The notes: a model not told the origin generated them from the sequence alone. 23,479 nt of DNA from Solirubrobacteraceae bacterium (GCA_030043235.1 JASHYF010000429.1:1-23479); one strand, 5' to 3'. Counted from the stretch's first letter, positions 6,445 through 13,022 are shown. Translations and numbers: made by a program.

Positions 6445-7662
6445 GTGACGATTAACTTCGACCCGGCTGAGCATTCGGGGGATCCGATGCATCTGGATCC
6501 CTCAGCGCGGGCTGCGCGTACGGAGCGCGACGGCCTGCTTGCGATGCTCGACTTCGACAACGCGCCGTTCACGATCGCCTGGGAGCTCACGCGGGCATGT
6601 GCGTACGCATGCCTGCACTGCCGCGCGGAGGCACAGCCGCGCCGGGACCCACGGGAGCTCGACACGCAGGAGGCCCTGCGCCTGATCGATCGGCTCGCCG
6701 GCTTCGGAACGCACCCGATCCTGGTGCTCACCGGCGGCGATCCGCTGATGCGCCGCGACCTCTTCGAGATCGCCAGCCACGCGACCGAGCAGGGCCTGCG
6801 GGTCGCGCTCACCCCGACCGCCACCGCGCTGCCCACGCGCCGGCGGATGGCGCAGGCGCGCGAGGCGGGCATACGGCGGGTGGCGTTCAGCGTCGACGCC
6901 TGCGAGCCCGAGGTGCACGACCGCTTCCGCGGCTTCCGCGGCTCCTTTGCGCGCACGCGCACCGGCATGGCCAATGCGGACGCCGAGGGGCTGCCGCTGC
7001 AGATCAACACCACGGTGTGCGCACAGAACGCCGGCCAGCTCGAGCGTATGGCCGCGATGCTGAGCGAGTGGGGCATCGTCCAGTGGTCGGTCTTCTTCCT
7101 GGTGCCGACCGGTCGCGGCAGGAGCCTCGAGATGCTCGATGCGGCCGGCCACGAGCGCGTGCTGGGTTGGCTACACGAGCTCACGCGCACGGCGCCCTAC
7201 GACATCAAGGCGACCGCGGCGCCGCAGTACCGGCGCATTGCCATGCAAAGCGGCGGCACCATGCCCGGCGCCGGGTATCACTTCGGCGACGGGCTTGCGC
7301 GGCCTGCGAAGGGAGTCAACGACGGTCGCGGATTCATGTTCATCTCCCACCGCGGCGAGGTCATGCCCTCGGGCTTTCTGCCGCTCTCGGCTGGGAGCGT
7401 GCGGGAGGAGGACCCGGTCGCGATCTACCGGCGGGCACCGCTGTTCAGCGCGCTGCGCGATCCCGCAAAGCTGAAGGGAAAGTGCGGAGACTGCGAGTTT
7501 CGCGAGGTGTGCGGCGGCAGCCGGGCGCGTGCCTATGCCGTGACCGGCGACGTGTTTGCCGAAGACCCGAGCTGCCCGTACATCCCGGCGGGCGAGGGCC
7601 CTGAAGAGAGACCTCTGACCGCCGCTCGCGGTGGGGAAGGAGCTCGGTCATGCTCAGCGTGA
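6445..7662 (+). CDS. ahbD: AhbD-like radical SAM/SPASM protein (TIGR04053-type)
   Basis: 405 residues from GTG 6445. ATG 6487, with GGGGGAT a few bases upstream, is an equally likely start. The radical SAM cluster motif is Cys52-x3-Cys56-x2-Cys59 in 'TRACAYACLHCRAEA', followed by 'VLTGGDPLMR' (the GGDP/GGEP SAM-binding motif). A C-terminal SPASM/twitch-like motif, 'GKCGDCEFREVCGGSRARAY' with Cys-x2-Cys-x5-Cys and a later Cys in 'DPSCPYIP', should hold an auxiliary [4Fe-4S] cluster. AhbD oxidatively decarboxylates two propionates of Fe-coproporphyrin III to give haem b. The phrase 'WSVFFLVPTGRG' is characteristic of the related TIGR04053 group, whose members cluster with these genes. Its end overlaps the ahbC start by 13 nt, so the two are coupled. 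The fold is certain, the exact reaction inferred from context. Confidence 0.8.
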   Translation: MTINFDPAEHSGDPMHLDPSARAARTERDGLLAMLDFDNAPFTIAWELTRACAYACLHCRAEAQPRRDPRELDTQEALRLIDRLAGFGTHPILVLTGGDPLMRRDLFEIASHATEQGLRVALTPTATALPTRRRMAQAREAGIRRVAFSVDACEPEVHDRFRGFRGSFARTRTGMANADAEGLPLQINTTVCAQNAGQLERMAAMLSEWGIVQWSVFFLVPTGRGRSLEMLDAAGHERVLGWLHELTRTAPYDIKATAAPQYRRIAMQSGGTMPGAGYHFGDGLARPAKGVNDGRGFMFISHRGEVMPSGFLPLSAGSVREEDPVAIYRRAPLFSALRDPAKLKGKCGDCEFREVCGGSRARAYAVTGDVFAEDPSCPYIPAGEGPEERPLTAARGGEGARSCSA

Positions 7663-8843
7663 GCCGGCTGTTGAATGGACAGGTCGAGTCCGGAGATGCC
7701 CTGCGCTACGGGCGCTCGACTGCGCGCAGCCCAGCCCATCTCCTGCACTTCACCGCGGACAAGAAGCCGATCGTGGTGTGGAACATAAGCCGGCGTTGCA
7801 ACCTGCACTGCGTGCATTGCTACTCGAGCTCGCAGAATCACGACTACCCCGGTGAGCTCAGCTTCCAGGAGGGCGAGCGGATGCTGGCCGATCTCGCGGA
7901 CTTCGGCGTTCCCACCGTGCTGCTGTCCGGCGGCGAGCCGCTGATGCGCCCCGACGTGTTCGAGCTGGCCACGTGCGCGCAGGCGCTGGGGATGCGCACG
8001 GTCCTGTCCACGAACGGCACGCTCATCGACGACGCGACGGCCGAGCGCATCGCCGCCGCTGGCTTCTCCTACGTCGGCGTGAGCCTGGACGCGATCGGGC
8101 CCGCTCACGACAAGCTGCGGGGCAAGGTGGGCGCCTTCCAGGGAGCGATCGCGGGCATCCGCGCGGCGCAGGGCGCCGGCCTGCGCACCGGCATCCGCTT
8201 CACGCTCCACGGGCTCAACCGCGAGTACCTCGGACAGGTGTTCGATCTGGCGCAGGAGATCGACGTGGAGCGGCTGTGCATCTACCACCTCGCCTACGCC
8301 GGCCGCGGGGGCAAGATCAGCAAGCACGACCTCAGCCCGGCCCAGACGCGCGAGGCGGTCGAGGAGATCTTCGACAGGGTGGAAGACCTCGGTCGCGGCG
8401 ACTCGCCGGTTGAGGTGTTGACCGTCGATAACCCCGTCGACAACGCCCTGCTGCTCATGCGCATCCGGCGCACCCAGCCAGCCCGCGCCGCCGACGTCGA
8501 GCGGATGCTGCGCTGGAACGGCGGCAACCAGTCCGGCATCGCGATCGCCTGCGTCGACCCAACCGGCCTGGTGCATCCCGACCAGTTCTCGTGGTCCATC
8601 AACGTGGGCGACGTGCGGCGCCAGTCCTTTGCCGAGATCTGGAACGACGAGAATCCGGCGCTTGCGCCCTACCGGCTGAGTCCCCGTCCGATCGGCGGGC
8701 GCTGCGCGGGCTGCACTTTCTTCCCGTTGTGCAACGGCGGTCTCAGGGTACGGGCCGAAAGCGCCACCGACGACCCACTTGCCCCGGACCCAGCGTGCTA
8801 TCTGAGCGAGCCTGAGATCGCCGGGTCGGTGCTCACGGCGTGA
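7650..8843 (+). CDS. ahbC: Radical SAM protein AhbC/NirJ (12,18-didecarboxysirohaem processing)
   Basis: 397 residues; the ATG has GGAAGGAG about 8 nt upstream and overlaps the previous gene by 13 nt. The N-terminal phrase 'PIVVWNISRRCNLHCVHCYSSS' carries Cys50-x3-Cys54-x2-Cys57 and closely matches NirJ/AhbC proteins, as do 'LSGGEPLMRPDVFELA' and 'LSTNGTLID'. The C-terminal auxiliary-cluster motif is 'GGRCAGCTFFPLCNGGLRVR' plus 'DPACYLSEPEI', again NirJ/AhbC-like. AhbC removes two acetate side chains from didecarboxysirohaem to give Fe-coproporphyrin III; NirJ acts on the same compound toward haem d1. Sequence alone does not separate them. No nirF, nirN, nirE or nirS is seen here and an AhbD-like partner is next door, so haem b is favoured. 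Confidence 0.85.
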   Translation: MLSVSRLLNGQVESGDALRYGRSTARSPAHLLHFTADKKPIVVWNISRRCNLHCVHCYSSSQNHDYPGELSFQEGERMLADLADFGVPTVLLSGGEPLMRPDVFELATCAQALGMRTVLSTNGTLIDDATAERIAAAGFSYVGVSLDAIGPAHDKLRGKVGAFQGAIAGIRAAQGAGLRTGIRFTLHGLNREYLGQVFDLAQEIDVERLCIYHLAYAGRGGKISKHDLSPAQTREAVEEIFDRVEDLGRGDSPVEVLTVDNPVDNALLLMRIRRTQPARAADVERMLRWNGGNQSGIAIACVDPTGLVHPDQFSWSINVGDVRRQSFAEIWNDENPALAPYRLSPRPIGGRCAGCTFFPLCNGGLRVRAESATDDPLAPDPACYLSEPEIAGSVLTA

Positions 8844-8851
8844 GTGATCCC

Positions 8852-8916
8852 GAGGCTGGGTTCCCGCCTCTCAGTCACCGTTCTCGACCCAAGCCGTAAT
8901 GGAGCCGTGCGGCTCC
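8852..8916 (+). terminator. Two short hairpins after ahbC, possible terminator
   Basis: GAGGC/GCCTC (8852-8856 and 8866-8870) and GGAGCC-GTGC-GGCTCC (8901-8916) lie 9 and 58 nt after the ahbC stop. Neither is followed by a T run, so they are only plausible terminators or mRNA-end structures. The remaining sequence to about 9013 shows nothing I recognise. Confidence 0.35.
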
Positions 8917-9013
8917 GGCCGGTAGGAACATGCTTGGCGGTGATATCAGTTTGCAGAGCCGATCTCACGGCCGTAGAGGGCGCACGTCCGGGCTGCGGCA
9001 GCGCGACTGGTCC

Positions 9014-9057
9014 CGGCCCGCCCGGGAATGTGGGACGGCCCGCCCAGAAATGTGGGA
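9014..9057 (+). repeat. Perfectly tandem 22-bp repeat in the DevS-like kinase promoter
   Basis: Two adjoining 22-bp units (9014-9035 and 9036-9057) match at 20 of 22 bases; each starts CGGCCCGCCC and ends AATGTGGGA, the two differences lying between those blocks. The period equals about two helical turns, so a regulator could bind both on one face. The array ends 13-19 bp before candidate -10 elements. Confidence 0.8.
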
Positions 9058-9069
9058 GAATGGGATTCG

Positions 9070-9081
9070 TACTCTTATAAC
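9070..9081 (+). promoter_or_regulatory. Candidate -10 region of the DevS-like kinase gene
   Basis: TACTCT (9070-9075, fitting the actinobacterial TAnnnT pattern) and TATAAC (9076-9081) lie next to each other in a locally AT-rich stretch just before ATG 9085. Either would give a very short or absent leader. No -35-like hexamer is seen; that position is occupied by the second 22-bp repeat. Confidence 0.4.
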
Positions 9082-9084
9082 CTG

Positions 9085-10884
9085 ATGCTCGCGAGGATGA
9101 CCAAACCGGTCGAGGACTATCCCCTTCGTCACTTGCTCGATGCCGGTCGCGCCCTGATCGGTGAGCTCGATACGGAGGCAGAGCTGCGCCGCCTGCTCGA
9201 GGCCGCGCGTGAGATAACCGGTGCTCGCTACGCAGCGCTGGGCGTGCTCAACGAGCAGCGCGCCGGGTTCGAGCGATTTCTGGTGGCCGGAATCGACGAC
9301 GAGAGCCGGCGTGCGATCGGCGAGGTCCCGCAGGGAAGGGGCGTGCTCGGGCTTCTGGTCGAGGACCCTCGCCCGGTGCGACTCCGTGACATCGCCAGCC
9401 ATTCACGCAGCTATGGATTTCCCACGGGGCATCCCGAGATGCACAGCCTCCTCGGCGTTCCGATCATGGTGCGGGGGCGAGCCTGGGGCAACCTCTATCT
9501 GAGTGAAAAATCTGGCGGGGAGTTCACCGAGATCGACGAGGAGGACATCACGATCCTCGCGGGTTGGGCGGCGATCGCGATCGACAACGCCGAGCAGTAC
9601 GAGACCAGCGAGCGCCAGCGCCATGAACTCGAGCGGGCGCTTCGTGGCTTGCAGGCAAACCGGGACGTGGCCTTGGCCGTCGGCAGCGACGCCTCCCTCG
9701 ATCACGTGCTCGAGTTGATCGCAAAGCACGGGCGGGCGCTTGTGAATGCCAGCAGCCTGCTGATCATGCTGCAGGAGGGCAGCGAGCTGGTCGTGGCCGC
9801 TGCCGCGGGCGACGCAGGCGAGGCGATGGGTGTACGCCTGGGGCTGTCCGCCTCCCCATTCGGGGAGATCCTCCAGCGCGGAGAGCCGCAGCGGATGGTT
9901 GGCGTTGCCGCACGGCTGCGCTGCGCCTCGCAGGAGCTCGGCGTGCGTGAGCCTCACGCGGCCCTGATCGTGCCCATGCTCTACCGCGGTCGAGCCGTCG
10001 GTCTGCTGGCGGCCTTCGACCACGACGCGGGGCAGGATGCCTTCAACGAGGACGACGAGGACGTCCTGCATACGTTTGCAACCAGTGCCGCCACCAGGGT
10101 GGCGCTGGTCCAGAGCGTGGAAGTCGAGCGGCTGCGCAGCGCCATGGCCGCCGCTGAGGCCGAGCGCGGCCGGTGGGCACGTGAGCTGCACGACGAGACC
10201 TTGCAGAGCCTTGGCGGCCTGCGGCTGCTGCTCTCGACAGTCATGCGGCGCTCGGGTCTCGGGGAGAGCGAGCCGGCGCTGGCCGAGGCGATCGCTGAGG
10301 TGGGGCGCGGGATCGGGAACCTGCGAGCGATCATCGCCGAGCTGCGACCGGCTGCGCTCGACCAGCTCGGCCTGAGAGCCGCGATCGAAGCGTTGCTCCA
10401 ACGGCACCGCGATTCGAGCGAGCTTGCGATCGAGACCTGGCTCGAGCTTCCAGATTCCGCCGCTCGTGAGCAAGCCCACGCGCCCGAGATAGAGCTCACG
10501 GTGTATCGCCTGGTGCAGGAGGCTCTGACGAACGTCGTCAAGCACGCCGAGGCGCGCAACGTCCACGTGATGGTCTCAGAGGCAGATGGCCAGATAGTGA
10601 TCGAGGTACGCGACGACGGCGTCGGCTTCGATCCAGGCGAGCAGCACTCCGGCTACGGACTGCGGGGCATGCGCGAGCGTGTCGGCATGGTCGGCGGCAG
10701 CCTGGCGATCTCGTCTGACACGCAAGGAACGCTGCTCCGAGCGGCCATCCCCGGCTCGCACAAGGGTCCGTGCAGCGTGTCGGCACGCGACCGCCACGCG
10801 GTCCCCGACCAGCGCGCGGCTCGCGCAAGTCGCCCGGTGCGACGCTCGAGACGACCGTCTATCCCCTCGTCCAAGAGGCGTTGA
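9085..10884 (+). CDS. DevS/DosT-like histidine kinase with two GAF domains
   Basis: 599 residues from ATG 9085 (ATG 9097 also possible). An upstream in-frame ATG at 9028 is rejected: it lies inside the 22-bp repeat, and only 12 of its 19 extra codons end in G/C. GAF-A (about 15-170) carries the DevS signature 'FPTGHPEMHSLLGVPI...GNLYLSEKSGG'. Its His116 lies 22 residues before Tyr138, the spacing of haem ligand His149 and Tyr171 in M. tuberculosis DevS, so haem binding and O2/NO/CO or redox sensing is plausible. GAF-B covers about 190-345. 'RWARELHDETLQSLGG' gives the phospho-accepting His369; 'VYRLVQEALTNVVKHA', 'DDGVGFD' and 'GYGLRGMRERVGMVGG' form the ATPase. No response regulator adjoins it. 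The last ~37 residues are Arg/Ser-rich and read out of frame through a fossil kinase segment. Confidence 0.88.
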   Translation: MLARMTKPVEDYPLRHLLDAGRALIGELDTEAELRRLLEAAREITGARYAALGVLNEQRAGFERFLVAGIDDESRRAIGEVPQGRGVLGLLVEDPRPVRLRDIASHSRSYGFPTGHPEMHSLLGVPIMVRGRAWGNLYLSEKSGGEFTEIDEEDITILAGWAAIAIDNAEQYETSERQRHELERALRGLQANRDVALAVGSDASLDHVLELIAKHGRALVNASSLLIMLQEGSELVVAAAAGDAGEAMGVRLGLSASPFGEILQRGEPQRMVGVAARLRCASQELGVREPHAALIVPMLYRGRAVGLLAAFDHDAGQDAFNEDDEDVLHTFATSAATRVALVQSVEVERLRSAMAAAEAERGRWARELHDETLQSLGGLRLLLSTVMRRSGLGESEPALAEAIAEVGRGIGNLRAIIAELRPAALDQLGLRAAIEALLQRHRDSSELAIETWLELPDSAAREQAHAPEIELTVYRLVQEALTNVVKHAEARNVHVMVSEADGQIVIEVRDDGVGFDPGEQHSGYGLRGMRERVGMVGGSLAISSDTQGTLLRAAIPGSHKGPCSVSARDRHAVPDQRAARASRPVRRSRRPSIPSSKRR

Positions 10885-10925
10885 CCAACCTCGTCGAGCA
10901 TGCGCAGGCCGGGCCCGGCGCCTGA
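10830..10925 (+). pseudogene. Fossil of a second histidine-kinase ATPase domain
   Basis: In the frame containing codon 10848, the segment up to TGA 10923-10925 reads 'LETTVYPLVQEALTNLVEHA', the N box of a NarX/DevS-type HATPase. Over 19 positions, 15 residues match the intact N box of the neighbouring kinase (about 10499-10555), yet 11 of those 15 codons differ synonymously. So it once evolved as coding sequence and is not a fresh duplication. It lacks the H box before and the G boxes after, has no start, and is out of frame with the kinase whose tail runs through it. Confidence 0.65.
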
Positions 10926-10927
10926 GC

Positions 10928-11683
10928 TCAAGGGCTGGCGGGGAGCGCTTCGACCATTCGTTCCTGCATATCGGCGATCAGAGCGCGCACCGCCTCCTCG
11001 CGGTCCTGCCTGAGCAGCTCGATGGGGTCGGGATCGCCGCCCACGATGGACTCGAAGAACAGCTTGCGATCGTGGTAGGTGGGCAGCGTGCCCTTGGCCC
11101 AGCCGCGCACCTCGTTGAGCAGCACGGCCAATCGCGCGTAGGCCTCGCCGAACTCCTCGCCGATCTCCTTCGCCATGCGCTTGGCGAGCGCCGGCGAGGC
11201 CCCGGCGGTGGAGATGGCGATGGCGAGCGGTCCGCTGCGCACGATCGCCGGCAGGATGAAGTTGCACAGTGGGGGCACGTCCACGACGTTGACCAGCATG
11301 GACCTGCGCTCGGCGTCCTCGTGGACGCGGAGGTTGAGCCCGGTATCGTCCGTGGCGGCGATCGCCAGGAAAGCGCCCTCGAGGTCCCCGGACCCGGCGT
11401 AGTCACGCTTCTGCCAACCGATCGAGCCCTCGCGGGCATACTCCTGAAGCGGCCCGACCGCGGTGGGCGCGATGAGGGTCACGCCGGCCCCGCACGCCAG
11501 CAGGCCCTCGACCTTGGCCAGCCCGATCGCGCCGCCGCCCACCACCACGCCGCGCCGGCCCTCGAGCCTCAGGCAGGCGATGTAAAGCGGGGTCTCGAGC
11601 ATGTCCTCCACGCAGGACTGGTCGCAGATGCCCTTGTGCAGACGGCACACGCACCCCTTGCCGGCATAGGCCTCGGCAACCAT
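10928..11683 (-). CDS. sirC: Precorrin-2 dehydrogenase / sirohydrochlorin ferrochelatase (SirC/Met8/CysG-N)
   Basis: 251 residues from ATG 11683; ATG 11602 is an alternative. The core matches the CysG N-terminal/Met8 family, which oxidises precorrin-2 with NAD+ to sirohydrochlorin and often inserts Fe2+. It has the Rossmann loop '[29 protein letters not shown]', then '[19 protein letters not shown]' with Asp135 at the place of the catalytic Asp, and '[15 protein letters not shown]'. The usual family start corresponds to about residue 29. Upstream is an extension with Cys-x-Cys-x6-Cys-x3-Cys (Cys11, 13, 20, 24). It looks coding (24 of 27 codons end in G/C), and GAGG precedes both ATGs. The gene follows the DGC-DtxR gene by 42 nt on the same strand, so it is likely under the same metal control. 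It would supply sirohaem precursor to the Ahb enzymes. Confidence 0.88.
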   Translation of the reverse strand: MVAEAYAGKGCVCRLHKGICDQSCVEDMLETPLYIACLRLEGRRGVVVGGGAIGLAKVEGLLACGAGVTLIAPTAVGPLQEYAREGSIGWQKRDYAGSGDLEGAFLAIAATDDTGLNLRVHEDAERRSMLVNVVDVPPLCNFILPAIVRSGPLAIAISTAGASPALAKRMAKEIGEEFGEAYARLAVLLNEVRGWAKGTLPTYHDRKLFFESIVGGDPDPIELLRQDREEAVRALIADMQERMVEALPASP

Positions 11684-11725
11684 GTCCTCAGAGGGTAGCC
11701 CGCGCGGGCGATCACGCCATGGGGC

Positions 11726-12868
11726 TCAGCCACAACGGCGCACGAGCACTCTCGCGGCCGTCTCCGAGTCGATTGTGCACCTCGTCTCGCCGATGCGCAC
11801 GTCCATCTTCGACGCGGTGCCGGCATCGGCAAGCACGAGCGCCGTCCCCGGCACCAGCCGCAGCTCATACAGGCGCGCCAGCGCCGGGCCGTCATGCTCC
11901 ACCAGGCGCGCGACGGTCGCCCGATCGCCGGGGAGGAGCGTTGTCAGGGTGCTCAGCTCGCGGCTCTCCGCGCGTGCCCGGACCGGGTCGATCGGCCAGC
12001 CGTGCGGGCAGCGCTCCGGGCCGCCGAGCGCGCTCGCGACGCGCCCGATCGCCTCATCGCCGAAGGCGCCGTCGAGCATCCTGGCCTGCTCGTAGGCCTC
12101 GGTGGGCGGATACCCGAGGAAGTCGGTGGCCAGGCGCTCGAGCAGCCGGTGGCGCCACACGGCGCGGTCGGCCGCTGCGCGACCCGTCGCCGTCAGCATC
12201 AGCTCCTTGCGCGCACTGCGCTCGATCAGGCCCGCGGCTTGAAGCCGGGCCAGCATCTGCCCGGCCGACACGCGCGACACCGAGAGCAGGTGCGACACGT
12301 GCGCCGCCAGTGCGGGGGCGTCCGCCGCCAAAGCACCGCAGCCGAGCACCGTCGAGGCGAGCGCGTCGATCGCGATCAGGTAGTCCTCGACTCCGTGCGT
12401 TCGCTTCAGTCGTGAAGCCGGGTCGGGCCGGGCTGGGCGGGGCGGTCGTCCGCGTCGCCCGCTCGTGGGCCGTTGGCGAATACGCGTGGCGATCTCGGCG
12501 GCAAGCTGCGCCACCTCCTCCTCGCCTGCGCCCTGCACGTCCACGCCCAGTTCGCGCAGGTTGAGGGTGAACCGCGGAGATGCGCCCTTTGCCTCGAGGA
12601 GTCGCGCGCTGCACGCGGACGGGCAGCCGTCGATCGCGATCACCGCACGGCCGGCACGCGCCTGGCTGACGAGGAGATCGACGTCCTCGACGGCCTCCGC
12701 GATGGCCAGCTCGGCGAGTGCGGCAGCGGTCCGCGCGGCCAGACGCGCGCCCGGACTGCCACCCCGGCAACAGCTCACGAGCGGAGGCTCGGCGAACGTC
12801 GTCGGCCTACCCGCACGCTCGGCGGCGGCGGGTGGCGGTGAATGCCCAGATCCAGACCGTGGCGCCAT
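11726..12868 (-). CDS. DGC zinc-binding domain fused to a DtxR/MntR-family regulator
   Basis: 380 residues in two parts. Residues ~25-130 match the DGC domain: 'PLVSCCRGG' (Cys33, Cys34), 'VIAIDGCPSACSARLLEAKG' (the Asp-Gly-Cys motif, Cys82, Cys86) and 'LRELGVDV'. After a basic Pro/Arg linker (~132-155) comes a DtxR-family repressor: winged helix (~160-232), dimerisation domain with 'RHRLLERLATDFLGYP' and 'ERCPHGWPI' (~236-295), and a C-terminal FeoA/SH3-like domain (~303-380). By eye alignment to DtxR, His79 and Glu83 are kept (His240, Glu244), but Met10, His98, Cys102, Glu105 and His106 become Asp162, Tyr259, Arg263, Asp266 and Gly267. The start abuts two DtxR-like palindromes, so the gene is probably autoregulated and near-leaderless. 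It should be a repressor of sirC and the Nramp gene, with sensing possibly moved to the DGC cysteines. Confidence 0.85.
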   Translation of the reverse strand: MAPRSGSGHSPPPAAAERAGRPTTFAEPPLVSCCRGGSPGARLAARTAAALAELAIAEAVEDVDLLVSQARAGRAVIAIDGCPSACSARLLEAKGASPRFTLNLRELGVDVQGAGEEEVAQLAAEIATRIRQRPTSGRRGRPPRPARPDPASRLKRTHGVEDYLIAIDALASTVLGCGALAADAPALAAHVSHLLSVSRVSAGQMLARLQAAGLIERSARKELMLTATGRAAADRAVWRHRLLERLATDFLGYPPTEAYEQARMLDGAFGDEAIGRVASALGGPERCPHGWPIDPVRARAESRELSTLTTLLPGDRATVARLVEHDGPALARLYELRLVPGTALVLADAGTASKMDVRIGETRCTIDSETAARVLVRRCG

Positions 12869-12869
12869 G

Positions 12870-12888
12870 TTAGGGCTACCTAACCTAA
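12870..12888. promoter_or_regulatory. DtxR/IdeR-like operator 1
   Basis: TTAGGGCTACCTAACCTAA matches the 19-bp IdeR/DtxR consensus (TTAGGTTAGSCTAACCTAA) at 14 or 15 positions, with the left TTAGG and the right CTAACCTAA block intact. It also contains the smaller palindrome TTAGG-GCTA-CCTAA. It begins two bases upstream of the DGC-DtxR ATG, so occupancy would block that gene's transcription and start. Confidence 0.75.
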
Positions 12889-12891
12889 TAT
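12886..12891 (+). promoter_or_regulatory. Candidate -10 box TAATAT toward the Nramp gene
   Basis: TAATAT lies exactly between the two operator palindromes and is the best -10-like hexamer in the divergent region. A repressor on either site would cover it. No good -35 is visible. A transcript from here would have a leader of about 125 nt that includes the short ORF. Confidence 0.4.
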
Positions 12892-12892
12892 G

Positions 12893-12906
12893 TTAGGGCA
12901 CCCTAA
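12893..12906. promoter_or_regulatory. DtxR-like operator 2
   Basis: TTAGGGCACCCTAA is a perfect palindrome of two 6-base arms around CA. It shares its TTAGGG half with operator 1 and lies 23 bp further on, start to start. The two sites fill the divergent promoter between the DGC-DtxR gene and the Nramp gene. Confidence 0.7.
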
Positions 12907-12934
12907 TTCTATCCGGCTCAGCTGGAGGCGCTCG

Positions 12935-13018
12935 ATGCAATCGGCTCTGACCATCTCGATCTCAGAGACCTTCCAAGCGAGCCGGCGCGCGCCCGGCGTG
13001 CTCGGCCGGAGAAGGTAG
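12935..13018 (+). CDS. 27-residue leader ORF upstream of the Nramp gene
   Basis: The ATG at 12935 has a strong GGAGG site six or so bases upstream, better than that of many full genes in this window. The frame encodes 'MQSALTISISETFQASRRAP' and ends in three arginines before TAG (13016-13018), four bases before the GTG of the Nramp gene. The Shine-Dalgarno for the Nramp gene (GGAGAAGG) lies within its last codons. So ribosomes finishing the leader would be placed to restart on the transporter. It is in a different frame from the transporter. No homologue is recognised; a translational-coupling or attenuation role is inferred from layout alone. Confidence 0.5.
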   Translation: MQSALTISISETFQASRRAPGVLGRRR

Positions 13019-13022
13019 CAGC

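Noticed and set aside
9028..9084. Start of the DevS-like kinase at ATG 9028
   Set aside because: It would translate the 22-bp tandem repeat and the -10 region; only 12 of 19 codons end in G/C, unlike the rest of the gene.
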